From NCBI RefSeq assembly GCF_000189635.1, contig NW_002476226.1, forward strand, positions 1 to 64,000: DNA of 64,000 nt, written 5' to 3'. Below the pieces are notes generated by a model. The model did not search any database. It had not been told where the DNA came from and worked only from the letters and a program-made list of their open reading frames with translations. The position numbers were made by a program, and so were the translations under genes. Each line of letters opens with the position of its first letter. Position 1 is the stretch's first letter. The DNA is from Tetrahymena thermophila SB210. Taxonomy: Eukaryota; Ciliophora; Oligohymenophorea; Hymenostomatida; Tetrahymenidae. This document shows positions 1-12,318 of the stretch, in pieces.

Positions 1-325
1 ACCCCAACCCCAACCCCAACCCCAACCCCAACCCCAACCCCAACCCCAACCCCAACCCCAACCCCAACCCCAACCCCAACCCCAACCCCAACCCCAACCC
101 CAACCCCAACCCCAACCCCAACCCCAACCCCAACCCCAACCCCAACCCCAACCCCAACCCCAACCCCAACCCCAACCCCAACCCCAACCCCAACCCCAAC
201 CCCAACCCCAACCCCAACCCCAACCCCAACCCCAACCCCAACCCCAACCCCAACCCCAACCCCAACCCCAACCCCAACCCCAACCCCAACCCCAACCCCA
301 ACCCCAACCCCAACCCCAACCCCAA
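1..325. repeat. Macronuclear telomere, (CCCCAA)n
   Basis: About 54 uninterrupted copies of CCCCAA run from base 1 to 325 and stop abruptly at unique AT-rich DNA. This is the C-strand of the TTGGGG telomere known from Tetrahymena and Glaucoma macronuclear chromosomes. The length is typical of a macronuclear end. It marks base 1 as a physical chromosome end made by chromosome breakage and de novo telomere addition during macronuclear development; that history is family knowledge and is not visible here. The homogeneous repeat argues against Paramecium, which mixes C4A2 with C3A3. Confidence 0.98.
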
Positions 326-1287
326 ATTAGAAATTACAATATTTAATTTGTTTGTTCTCATTTTATTAAAATTATAATTTTAAATATTCTTTCTTATTTA
401 TTATCAAAATTTAAAGCCATTATATAATTTTTGAATTTATTTTTAAATTAATTTAAATAAAATAAAAGAAAAATATTCTTTTACTTAAAGTGCTTATTAA
501 TATATTTATAATTAACTATTTTTATCTATTTAGTTAGTAATATTGGATTAAATTTATATTTTAAAAATATTTTAATTTTATTTACATGAAACACTATTTT
601 TATAACTGATAAAAAAAAAATTAATTTAAGAATTTTATCTTGGTATTTAATTTAGTATTGAAATTCTATTATTTTTTCATATATATGAAGTGAACAAATA
701 CATTTGTTTTTAAATAAAATATTTGTTGGATTTTTGTTAAGGTTTGCATCAGAAATCAAACATTATGATTAATATTAAGTAATAATAATTTAGATATATA
801 AAACAATCGTTTATAAGAATTACAAGAAATAATATTTATATATCTATATAAGTTAAAGCATACATTAGATTTTTCAATTCATATTTATAATATAGTATAA
901 TTAAAATCAAGGATTAGAAGTGGAAGTTTTTGCTTCCATTTTATCGAGTTTATTCAGATTAAAATTTAAATTATAATTATTTGTTTGTTTGTAATATAAT
1001 GAAATTATTATTAAAGTAGACTTATCTGGAAAGTGAGATTAAGTACTCTAGACAAAATCTAGCTAACCTCAAACATTTTTGTAACTATATGATTGTATTT
1101 AAACACTATAATTTTGCTTAATAAATGGCATTTAATTGGTTAGGCATAATATACAGCTCTATTTTGTTTAATATTTGTTATTTTGTATTTATTAAAATCA
1201 AAGCAAAAACAAACTCATATTTGCTGTTAGCGAGACTTAGACTTTTTACTTTTTTTCATATCAAATACTTGAATATGCCTCATATAT
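326..1287. other. Subtelomeric AT-rich DNA, no convincing gene
   Basis: I see no conserved coding signal on either strand. The only local structure is a perfect 6-bp-stem hairpin at 921-938 (TGGAAG, loop TTTTTG, CTTCCA). A short plus-strand ORF at 1125-1310 overlaps the minus-strand ORF at 1288-1911 and lacks support. Confidence 0.7.
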
Positions 1288-1911
1288 TCACCTTGAAAAA
1301 TGAAATCTGAGTTTTTTATGGGAGGTCTACATGGGAGGATATATTATTTTTTCGATATTTTCTATATTGATTATTATAAAATTTATAAATATCTTTCCAT
1401 TTATATATTAAAAATAGATGAGCAGTCTTATTAATATATTCAATAACTCTAACCCACAAATAAAGAGAGAGAGAGAGCATACAAGAAAGGAAGAAGAAAA
1501 ATACAAAAAAAAGCTAAAAAAGGATAAGAAAACTTAAAAGCAAATTACTTTTTTCATCTGAAATCTATTGTTCCCTATCTCTTCCACTTCAAAATCCTTT
1601 AATATACATATTTTATTAAACAAATCTCTTCTCCTTTTACTAATAAAATTTACCTCTTAGATCTTCCATTTGCATGACAAGTATCTCTTTACTACAATTT
1701 TCTTTTCCACTTTATTTTTCTTCTACATGATTTCTGTGATACTCTTTTAAGGAGTTAAATTTTCATGCTAAGTTAAAAACTCATCTCGATTATCCAGCAT
1801 ACTTTCATACTCACATTGAAGTATGTCATCCATGCTTATCGTGTCTTTAGTTAAGTTATCGTAAGCTTGAGATAAGTCTTATCCAATAAAAATTCCTTAA
1901 TGCTATTTCAT
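1288..1911 (-). CDS. Subtelomeric 207-codon ORF, function unknown
   Basis: With the ciliate code an ATG at 1911 opens a frame of exactly 208 codons to TGA at 1288. The N-terminal ~105 residues look protein-like: polar, with mixed codons and segments such as SMDDILQCEYESM and a basic SKRRRDLFNKIC. The C-terminal half is low complexity and hydrophobic because it reads through a pyrimidine-rich tract; the (GA)n run at about 1465-1478 becomes alternating Ser/Leu. A donor-like GTAATTTG follows about residue 120, so the true end could be elsewhere. No homologue is recognised. It would be the most telomere-proximal gene on this chromosome, but it may be a chance ORF. Confidence 0.35.
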
Positions 1912-3635
1912 AATTTAATTACAAGCTTTGAGTTTAAAAGAAGGTTTGATTATTTGTTTGTTTCTTTTTCCTTAATTTTTGCTATCAATTTTAATAGGAA
2001 TTAATATTTCTTTCTTTGATACTATTTTATAATTGAATTAAATATTATTAATAAGTCAAAGAAATATCAATACTAAAAACAAGCAAATTATTATTTACTG
2101 CTCTTTATCTATCTATCTATTGCTTATCAAATAATTAAATACATAACCAAACAAATACATACATACAACTACAACAACAACAACAACAACAACTCTATAA
2201 TAAAACTTTTCTAAATTTATATCAAATTTATTGTATTTAGGCTTCTTCTATAAATTAGAATAAAAGATGGTTGATTTTTAGTATTTATAAATTTGTATGA
2301 TAAATATTAAATTATGTAAAACTCTCTCTTAAATTTTACCAAATATCTATTTTAAATTAAATTCTATTCAATAAAAATTCTTATTAAAATTTGATCATCT
2401 ATTTTTTTATTCTCATAAAATAAATTTATATACTTTCCTTAAAATATTTGATCTTGAAACTAACTAATCAATAATTTAATTATGCAAATAAATTAATAAG
2501 CAAAAAAAAAAAAATTTTTTTTAGATAATGGTGTATTTCATTAAACTTGGTGAGTGAATTAATTTAAAAGTTTAGAAAAAGGCTAAATAAGATAAATATT
2601 TTATTAGAAATTATTTAAATTGTATTATAAATTGAAAGAATATTTCAAAATAAAAGCTCAAAAGTTTTGACCATAAAAAATTAAATTATTTGATCAATTT
2701 ATTAAAAATCTAAATTAAAATAAACATAATTTTTTATTTCAAATGATATAGTTGTAAACTTAATGTGATAATCTTTATATTAGCTTTCCATAAGAATAAA
2801 CAAAAAAATTAAAAAGAATCTTTTAAAAATAACCAATTAATTATAATAAATTTTATTAATTTCATATTAAAAATAAGGATTTAATTTAGTTTATATTTAT
2901 TATCTGTTAAATGATAAATTTATAAAATAAATATTTAGTTTATTGTATTTTCATTTTTTTAAAATACATTTTTCTTTTTTAAATATATAAAGTGCTTTCT
3001 CTATTATACTTGAATTACTTTCTAATATTTCAATTATGTTTAGAGTCTTAAAACATTTATTTGGTACTTTATTATATTTTATAAATATTTTAATAAGTTT
3101 TAGAATTATAAAATTAAACTGAATTAATTAGTTTCTAGAATAAATAAATAAATAAAAAAGAAGTATATTTTAATAAAAGAATAAGGAAAGATATTTTCAA
3201 CTAAAAATTCATCAGTTTTGATCAATATTTAAAATATATTTTTTTACTTTTTTATATCTATCTAAACACTGAAATTTTATTCTTTCTAAAATTCAAAATA
3301 ATTAGCTTGTATGCTAAAAGCAGTATTTTTTTAATTTTTTACTTTTGGCAACTTAATATATTAATAGAGTCCTCCTTCATTTGTTATTTATTAGATTTAC
3401 TAAAAATCTGCTTAACACAAAAATATTTCTAAATATCGCTTTTATAATTTGCTTTTAATATTCAAATTCTAGTTTAAACGATTTATTTTTATTTTATAAA
3501 TTCTTTATCTGATTTTGAGTTATCATTTTATTATTGATTTGAAATAATTTAAGAACTAAGTTTTATACAAATGAAATATATTTATTTATGGCTTATGTTT
3601 TTACATATTCTTTATAATAAATTACAGTTTATAAT
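1912..3635. other. Intergenic, with simple repeats
   Basis: AT-rich spacer. It contains a TATC/ATCT run near 2104-2120 and a (CAA)n microsatellite at about 2170-2192. No gene is seen on either strand. Confidence 0.7.
2167..2193. repeat. (CAA)n microsatellite
   Basis: ACAACTACAAC followed by repeated CAA units in a non-coding spacer. It is a simple-sequence repeat with no associated gene. Confidence 0.8.
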
Positions 3636-4443
3636 TCAAACAAATTTGGGTTAATGTCTACCAACTGTGCAAGTAGGTAACTTCATGAAGTCGTCCCAAT
3701 CGTATGTAACAGTCTATTAATAATAATAAAAATTAAAATATGCTTATAATAATATCTTTCTTTTTGCCAGTTTATAATTTTGTTTAAACTGATTTTACTT
3801 GAAATTATTTTAAATTTTAATTTTTCTCTATTTTATTAATTTTTAGTTCATTTAAATGTTGCTTTGAATGAAAAATATAAGTAAAAATTGTAAATAATAC
3901 ATGACAACAGCTCCAGAACTTTTTTAAATCGTGAAAAACAGGTGCACCAGCATGATATTTGCAAGAATCATCTTTGTTATCTTCTTCTTTATATTCTTTT
4001 TAACATCCTTTGTTAGTGCACTTTAAGTTGCCAGATGGTGTAACAAATACTTTCTTTTCTGTTCCATTTTCAGCTTATTATTGCTTGGCTTCTTTTTTGT
4101 CATCTTACTAATTGTAATCTGAAATTTTTTTGATTACAGGCTTATTTTCAGATTTATCAATTGCTTTTTATGCATTATTAACAGTTTCTGATTTAAAGAA
4201 CCCATCCTAACCTTAAGCAGATTACATAGGATCTAAATCGCTGTGCATGCCCTCAGCACAAGGTTCTATTTTTGCAAACTCATCCCAATCATAAACAATT
4301 TTATTGCAACAAGTCCATCCCTTTTTAGTATCATGGAAAAGTGGTTTGCCAGGGTGGAATTTACAAGAATTTCCTGTATTTTCACTCTCTTTAAATTATT
4401 TATTGCATCCTCCTCTCTTACACTTCTTAAGTTATTCAGCCAT
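3636..4443 (-). CDS. Two-CHORD zinc-binding protein (CHORDC1/RAR1 type)
   Basis: Predicted 206 residues from two exons (3901-4443 and 3636-3713) with a GTA...TAG intron at 3714-3900. The first CHORD starts at residue ~8: [14 protein letters not shown], then [27 protein letters not shown] and C-x5-H. The second is near the C terminus: [23 protein letters not shown], and after the intron [13 protein letters not shown]. CHORDs bind zinc, and family members partner HSP90 and SGT1. Metazoan CHORDC1 adds a CS domain after the second CHORD; here the protein ends 11 residues after that CHORD, so it resembles the plant RAR1 layout. The start is chosen because the first CHORD follows immediately. The acidic/Gln linker contains several TAA codons read as Gln. 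Confidence 0.88.
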
Positions 4444-5004
4444 TTCTTTTTTATCTAATTTACTATTCTTTCTAAAATATTGATTGAAAATAAATAAATA
4501 TATCTTTATGTTTTTTAGTTTAGATTTAAATTTTTTAATTAAATTAATTAATTTAATCTCAGATATTTATATAAAGAAATATTAATCGAAATTTTCTATC
4601 TTTCTATTGCTATCATTTTAATGATTCTAGATCTTTTTTGATTTATAAATAGTTAAAAAAAAATTGATAAGCCAATATGTTTTTTTAACTTAGCATTAAA
4701 TGTATTTTATACTTTTTTAACAAGTGTATAAAATGTATTAAAGAATAATTTATTAATTTGTTTAGAAAAGTCAGATAAATTAATTGATTTACTAATTTAT
4801 AAATAAAAACAGAAATAGTATTAAGGGTGGCTATTTTGATTAAAAAAAACAAACAAATAAATATGAAAATGGTTCTTAAAAATTAAAAAATATTTATTTT
4901 ATTTTTTATTTGATAAAAAAAATGAAACAAATAAGGAAAAATATTAATTTATTTTTATTTTCTATTAAAAAATTAATCGAGATGAAAGAAAGACAGAAAA
5001 GGAT
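4444..5004. other. Intergenic, AT-rich
   Basis: Spacer between two minus-strand genes. I see nothing beyond A/T tracts. Confidence 0.7.
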
Positions 5005-7078
5005 TCAATTTAAGCAAGATAAAATTCTTTTATCTATTTCATTAAATTTTCTTGAATGATTGAGATTTACTCTATCCAAAAATTTTTATGCATACTCTAT
5101 AGTTAGCTGATTTGATATTGATATTGCAAACTGTTTCTCAAAATAATTCATATTTGCTTTATTAATTTATTGATAAAAATTAAAATGCAAATTTTTTTAA
5201 GTTAAATAAAAATACTTTTTTCATCATAATTATCTTAATTGATATCAACTTGTTTATTAATTGTCTACGGACATACTCCAATAAATTCTATTGCTGCAAG
5301 TTAATCTTTTCTTAAAAGAATCATTACAGCTTTTTTCAAAAAGATTAAATCTTTGTACAACTATAAAATGTCAAGACTTTTATGTACTTCTTTTTCTATA
5401 AAATTTTTAATTTTTCTATCAAATTAAATAGATCTATCTTCTAAACCTTTCTTCTATAACCTTGAAAAAATTATTAATAATTGTTATGTAAAATTAAATA
5501 ATTTAAATTGAGTTACTTTTTAAACTTTAAATCAGTATTCTAACCCTAAACCTAATCTGGAATAAGATTATTTTAGTTACTTTGATTTTGGTTATTTATT
5601 GATATTGACTACTAATCTCTTTTGTTTACAGCTTAACTTTAAAGATAACTTTCTTACAAAGAATTATTCACTTCTTCTTCATTTTTAGAAGTTTTTTTTT
5701 GATAAATTTTTGGAATTTAAATCTGTGAAGAATTATTAAGAGTAACTTAACAATCCTAATACTAAATTTCTTAATTTTTATTCTTTTAAAAATTAATTTA
5801 TGATAAATCCTTAATTTAACTTACCTTTTTAGATTAATTTTGTTCAATCTAGTTATTTGTTAAATTAAGTTAACTAATATCTAACTTAACTTCATCTTAT
5901 TAATAGTTTGCTTAACTATTAAAAGGACTTTATTTAAACTTGGTTTATTTTAATTTTTTTTAGAAGTATTTGCTTTAATATTATCTTGAGTTACTTTGCT
6001 TTAGAAGCTGATTCATTTTTATTTTGGAAGAAAAATACATGTTTTAAATCAACAAATTATAAAATTCGTTAAAAATAATACCAGAAGCAAATTTTCTAGC
6101 AATAATACCAGCTAGCATTAATAGTGAAAATATACTATTGACTTATGCTAGTATTTCAGGAAATGTCTGATACTGTATTTTAACATATTGAACAAATTCA
6201 TCCATTTAAAAGGTAATTTTCATCATCGAAGTTTCATTTGATATTTTAAAAAATGTTTACCAATTAAAACTTTATTAATTAACGTTGTATTGAATTGGAG
6301 AGAAAAAGTCTTACTTGTTTTGAAAAATAATACCATCTTTCACAGTAGTAGTTAATTATTAAACCTTATAATTGATCAATTGATGTTAATCGGTTTATAT
6401 ATAAGAATAGCTATTTTTATAGTTAACTTATAACTTCTTTGATGTTGTGTTAAATTAAGACGTATAAAGTTTGAAATTAAAAATTCCATTTGGGTTACTA
6501 ATTAATTTTTCTACTTCTGCCTAACTAGCACAATTATCAGGAATAAATGGTTTTATATAATCCACATCATAACACTTATGAATGTAAATTAAAATATATG
6601 ATCCAATACTTTTTTTAGCATTTATATTCAATGTGTAATTCTAAATTTTAGAGAAATCTAAACATTTATAACCTTCAAGCTGAGGGTCCTAACATTCTTT
6701 ATAACTTAACTTTATAAATTGGTATGATGATTAGTTATTGTAATAAAAGTAAGGAGTTATCACTAGATATGTCTTGTTAGTGGATAATTCTAATTAATCT
6801 AGATATTTATTAAAAGAGTATTAATATTAAAAGCCAATCAAATCTTATTTAAGATCAACAAAAGTTCCTTCCTCTGCATAAAAACTCTGAGATGAAATGT
6901 TAGCATCAATTTAATTATTAGTGTATTGTAAAATCATGTAAACAAAGTATGATAAAGAAATCGACATTACAGATAAGGATAAGAATGCTCCTAAAACAGT
7001 GCGCTATCCTTTAGTTTATTAGTTAAAATGAAACTAAAAAGGTGAGTAAAATAAATCTAGTCTTTTAAAAATAATCAT
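5005..7078 (-). CDS. Ciliate-family membrane protein, two predicted TM segments
   Basis: Predicted 609 residues from three exons (5581-7078, 5216-5395, 5005-5156); the exon sum is 610 codons. The N terminus has a TM segment with VLGAFLSLSVMSISLSYFVY. A long non-cytosolic-looking domain with sparse Cys follows, then a second TM around LAQVNSIFSLLMLAGIIARK. The tail is polar and Q/N-rich, ending in a conserved-looking block KAVMILLRKDQLAAIEFIG and YFEKQFAISIS. This layout recalls a large ciliate family usually annotated only as transmembrane protein; that is from memory. Without the proposed intron at 5396-5580 the frame ends early before KAVMILL, so that splice is inferred from the frame change and consensus ends. 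Function is unknown. Confidence 0.72.
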
Positions 7079-8919
7079 TTATTTATTAATAGTTTAAATT
7101 TTTATCTAATCTTTTATTTGAAGTAATCAAGTAAAAGTGCTATTTTATATAAATAATTAAGTAAGTAAATAATATCTATTAATTGGTTGGTTAATTTAAA
7201 AATAAGTTAAAAATTATACAATTAATTACAAAAAACTTATTTTTACTGTTTTTATTCTTTTCGTAATTAATTAATGTAAGTATATATTTAGATATGATAA
7301 TTTATTTTACAGTAAAAAGCCTTATAAAAGATATTTTTTTTCTCCATTTAAAAATGTTTAGTTTTTTAATTGTTAAGTAAATAAAATAATATTAAAAATA
7401 ATTTTGTTTTTAGTTTAAATTCTATTTTTTTTCTTCAAAATATTTATTTCATTTAAAAAAAATTATTTTTTATTTATAAAATAAGTAAATTTGCAATTAA
7501 ATTCACTAATTATAACAATTTTTTATAAGAAAGCATTGAATTAAAATGAAATTATTTTTAGAGCTTTATTCAATTCTAAAAATTATAATTAATTTATCAA
7601 ACTAAAAGTTATAATATTAAAGTGATTTCTGGTGTTTGATAATTAACTATTTTTATCTAAAATTAATAACAATAATTTTAAAATCAAATATGTTAAACCT
7701 TGATTGATTTATTCAAATTTTTTTAATACCAAATCCAAGATTTTTTAATAAAATAATAACATTTAATTTAATAGGAATTTTTATCTAGAAGTGAATTAAT
7801 ATAATAACATTATTATTCATTTATTGCTTTATCAAATTAAAATTTTTAATTACTTTAAATTTAGATTTGACAAGATAAATATACTCATTCAAAATCAATA
7901 AAAAAATATAATAACAATTCTTTTTTTAAAATTATTTTATAAATTATTAAAGAAAATATCATAAGAAAATAATAATTTTTTCCTTTTTAATAAAATATAC
8001 TTTACTTAGATATAAATTTATCATTCTAATATGATATTTCAAAATAATATCTAATGAAAATAAAGTTAAATAGAAATAATTTATTTGTTATGAAGTTAGA
8101 CATTTTTGATTGTATTTCAGATTTGTAAAAATATATTTTGATATAAAAAACAATTAAATAAGTATTTTTTTTAATTCATAAAACTCAAAAATAAATTATA
8201 AATTATATACCAAATTTATTTGATTAAATTTTAATCTTAAACATAATTATTCAATTTTAATATAAAAAAATATTAAATTTGTGAAATATAAGAAGTATAT
8301 GAACCACAAACGATTAAATTATTTGTATCATTTCATACTAAATTATTTAATAAATGTTTACATTATTAGATTGTATGTTTTTCTAATAATAAGTGGTAAT
8401 TATTCTTTTAATATTATCATAAAAGGTAAATTTTTTAATCTAAAAAATATAATCTACCAAATGGCTTTGAAAAAATTAAATTATAACTTTTGGTCATTTC
8501 TTTTTCATGAATGAAGGAAATATATAAAATAAAATAGGGTTTTGAATATGATAAAAGGAGAATCAGTTTTTTGAGGAAATAAAAAATAACTATAAATTTT
8601 GATTAAGTTTGAATTAAAAATAATATTTTTTTATTAAAGGTTAGAGAAATTAAAAAATATTAAATGAATGCTTTCAGGATGGTCTTATTAAATTAAAAAA
8701 GTAGTCTTATATTAATTAGATGATCAAAAAAAAAATAAATAAAAGTAATATATTTTCAATTATAATAAAGATACTGAAAAATAATCAATTCTCTCAGATA
8801 AATAAATTACATAGTCATATTGAACAAAATAAATACATAATATATAGGCTTAGAAAGGTCCATTTGTTGAACAACTCTACAAATATTGAAAATACTTAAA
8901 TTAAAAGTTAAATTATAAA
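7079..8919. other. Intergenic, 1.8 kb AT-rich
   Basis: Divergent spacer between a minus- and a plus-strand gene, so it should hold both promoters. It is dominated by A/T runs. The plus ORF at 8281-8514 (77 codons, Tyr/Ile/Asn/Phe/Lys-rich) looks like chance translation of AT-rich DNA. Confidence 0.7.
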
Positions 8920-11812
8920 ATGATGATGCAAAATATTTTAGGAACTGAAGTAAATGAGTTTGTTACTAATAGGCAAAATTCAAAGATTTAATTTCTTCAG
9001 GCTGAAAATGCTTAACTATAAGAAGATATTAAAGATTTAGAATAGGCTCTCAAGTTAAACAAAGAAGCTTTGAAATTGGCTTATGAGCAATAGCGTAAAT
9101 AATACTCAATAAATAACTCTAATTCCACAACACTTGGATAAAGTAATACTGTAGATTAAGAAAACACCAATAAGCTATTTGACAAACTATATTAAGAAAA
9201 TAAATAATTATTTTAGTCTCTGCAGCGTGTTACAAGAGAAAGGAATTAAGCTTAGTCAAAAGTAATAAAGCAATACATAACTCAAAAATTATTTTAAAAT
9301 TTAAAATCAGACTTATTTGAACTGATTCATTTTAAATAAAAAAATATCCTCGATTTCTGTATTTTGCTTGATGACTATATTAATTAGCATTCATTTAAAA
9401 ACATAAATAGGTATTAATCTAAGAATAAGTCAATGAAGAGGCCGTATCGTTTTAAAAAGATGTTATTTAGGAATTAGAAGAAAAGATTTTAGAGTTAAGG
9501 AGAATAATTCATGATAAGGAGTATGCTATACAAGAGTTAGAAAAGATGAAGCCTCAATAAGAAAGAGACGTAGCAATAAAGATAAGAGAAGTAAGAAGTA
9601 TTTGCATATAATAAGAAGAAACACAATCAACATACACTAACCAATTCTTAATTTTATAAATAGATAATAACACCTAATGAGTAATCAATAAAATTGCATA
9701 ATGAAATTGAAAATCATAAGCTTCTGATCAAAAAGCTGAGTTTTGATAACTAAAAACTAAAAGAAAGGAATGAAAAGCTAAAACAATTTAATAGAGTAAA
9801 ATAAAATTTTAAATTACAATTCAATATTTTTACTAGAAGCAATAGTACAAACAAATTGACTTTAAATTATACAATCAAGATCCCAATAAATTAAAAAAAC
9901 TTTACGCAATCTTTTACTTTGAGTGTTTTTTTTTTTTTTATTTTTGATAAATTCGTGCATAAAAATTTTTCTCTAACGCATTAAAATTTTTTATTAACAA
10001 TAGGTTATTAAAAGAGATGTGATAAAAATCAAAGTTGCTCTTAAGAACCAAATTAATTTTCACAAAATGAAAGGTATATATATTCAAAACAAATAAAAAA
10101 ATTAAATCAATGCATTTTACAAATATTTTTTGAAATTATAAAATAAGCTACAAGATTTTAGATCAAATTATTTATCTATTCTCTTTTCTATCACTCAAAA
10201 TATTAAATTATTTATAAATTTAGAGTTTATACATAACGATAAGCTTGAACATGGAGACGAAGATTTGCTTATTAATAAGGAATTCATCAAAGAGTTTTAT
10301 GAAGAAAAAGAAGAATGGAATGAATAGCATAATCAAAACATGTACAATAAAAACTTCTACTAAAATCCCAACATCAAATCTAAAGCTCAACTTATCGATG
10401 ACATACAAAAACTCTAAATGACAGTCAGAAATTTTAAAATACTATTTCATCGCGAATTGTAAAATAACTAAATTCTTCTAAAGCAAGTAAGCAAGCAATT
10501 TTTAAATCTAAATTTTATTTATTAATTTTTTTACTAAATTATATATTTATCTTCATATTATTAAAAAGATTGATCAATTGCAATAATTTAATGCTTAAGC
10601 ATGCGAGACAAATTAGACTCTGATTGAAAGTCAAAAACCTTATTTGGATAAAGTGGATAAATTGAAGTAGGAAATAGATTATTATAAGCAGTATTATTAA
10701 AAATACATGGACCTTATTAGAAATAGGAGAAAAAATAACTCTTCTGCATCTTTAGATAAACCCCTTACTCAGCCTCCTCAATAGTAAGAAAAACAATAAA
10801 ACAAATGATTTGACTATTTTTATACATAAAATTTTAATAGATAAATCAATAGACATGGCCACTCTCCAAGTATGCCTATGAATTGCCTTCCAATTGTAAG
10901 CTCTCCAAGAAATATAATTACAGAAGCACTTGAACATGAAGAAATAACTGCAAGACCAGGAGAAAAATCAGATAGAAGAGATGTTTTATCTCAATCAAAT
11001 AATTATTTATAGCCTCTGGTTTCCCCCTCATACGCCTAGTAATAACAGCAGAGAGTATTACTCTTTATGCAAACTTAAAAAAATCCAAGTGCCTAAGATT
11101 AAAACTCAAATAATAACAATAATATTTCAAATAATATGCAGTAACCTGATTATGATTTGGGTTATGCTTATCCATCAACAGCTCGTCCATTTACTTATAA
11201 CAATAATAATATTAGTAACAGTAATAATTTGGTATCGTGCAATAATATTAATAACAATAACAACAATATTTTGCAAGACTTGTATGATAATGAGTCTAAA
11301 AACGACCTTGATGATGATAACAATGATTAGATGAATCTTAAGTAGTGCAAAAATTATCTTCTTAACTTAGCTAAAGGTAAATAAAGAATATTTAAATCAA
11401 AATAATTTTAAAGCTATATTTTTAAATAAAAGATTTTTACGAAAACAGCAACATCAAATAGAATCAAAAACAAATAGGAATAACTAAATATGTTAAAGAT
11501 AAACTTCAAGGAGGTTAAACCTATAAAGTCGGAGCTCATAACTTAACAAGGGCAAAGAGAAGCTTAAGTGACCCACTAGACTACATATTTTAGGAAGATC
11601 CAAACACTAAAAAGCTAAAAGAGTAAGAAGAAAAAAAGATGGAAGAAGAGAGAAGAAGAAATAATGACCCAAATAGACTTTTTTCTGTAGATATGTCTAT
11701 GATAAGTGGAGTTAATAATTAGAAGTTCTTTAAAAGTAATATCGGTAAAAAATCTCAAATTGTAATTGATGCAAACGCGTCATTTATTTCTGAAGGGGAT
11801 GTCAATTTTTGA
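8920..11812 (+). CDS. Coiled-coil protein with Asn-rich linker, unknown function
   Basis: Predicted 705 residues in eight exons: 8920-9261, 9411-9590, 9664-9795, 10004-10073, 10224-10486, 10569-10783, 10841-11376 and 11433-11812. The exon sum is 706 codons and all splice ends are GT...AG. Heptad-like coiled coil dominates the first ~420 residues, for example LEEKILELRRIIHDKEYAIQ and IENHKLLIKKL. An Asn-rich low-complexity stretch follows around residues 470-570, then a basic helical C terminus (KKLKEQEEKKMEEERRR). No enzymatic motif or membrane segment is seen. Three ATG codons stand in tandem at 8920; the first is taken as start. A cytoskeletal or basal-body role would be typical for such composition but is only a guess. 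Confidence 0.75.
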
Positions 11813-12280
11813 AATAAATTTAGATTGATTTAAAAACAAACAAGTAAGAAGAAAACAAACATGATTGATTAATTCTTACTAAAAAGTTTAAATTTTTATA
11901 ACAAATAATATAATTTAGACCTATGAGTTAGTTAATAAATTAGTTAATTGTTTTATCTTTAACTAAATTACATTACTAGCTTTATGTGTGAATTAATTTT
12001 AATATTCGAAATAGCTAGAAGTATCTCTAAATTTAATTTATTTAGAATTTAATATTTTTAGCTCATTTTTTTACAAAATAAATAATTTAGAATCTAAGTT
12101 AATAATCAATTTAGTATTCATTAATAAATTTATATGTTCAAAAACTGTTCTTTTATTGTTAGGGAATATTAAATTTAGTTTAATCGCTTTATAAAAATTT
12201 TAGATTTTTTTAATTTACTTAAAAATAATAAATTTAAAATTTAATTTAATATATTTATTTTTATGAAGAACATTCTGTAT

Positions 12281-12318
12281 GGCATACATCAAAATAAGGG
12301 AAAGCCGCTCTTCAAAAA
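12281..12318 (+). other. Short element shared with 36519-36564
   Basis: GGC at 12281-12283 can pair with GCC at 12304-12306, followed by GCTCTTCAAAAA. The stretch 12301-12318 differs from 36547-36564 by one base in 18 (AAAGCCRCTCTTCAAAAA). Both lie in spacers on the same strand, and both have a GGC/GCC pairing just before the shared tail. No known RNA family is recognised. Confidence 0.4.

Noticed and set aside
5535-5560. CCCTAAACCTAA, resembling a plant-type telomere repeat
   Set aside because: Only about one and a half units, inside a coding/intron region; chance match in AT-rich DNA.
8281-8514. Plus-strand 77-codon ORF
   Set aside because: Composition is Tyr/Ile/Asn/Lys/Phe from AT-rich spacer; no homology, no start context, and not extended by the ciliate code into a larger frame.
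9400-9420. 19-nt Paramecium-size intron
   Set aside because: Removing it creates a TGA; a longer canonical intron explains the frame better, and no other intron here is that short.
9262-9663. Apparent frameshifts in the coiled-coil gene
   Set aside because: Both disappear when GTA...TAG introns at 9262-9410 and 9591-9663 are removed; the total is then exactly 706 codons.
10981-11334. Plus-strand 117-codon Ile/Thr-rich ORF
   Set aside because: Alternative frame across the Asn-rich (AAT/AAC) segment of the coiled-coil gene.
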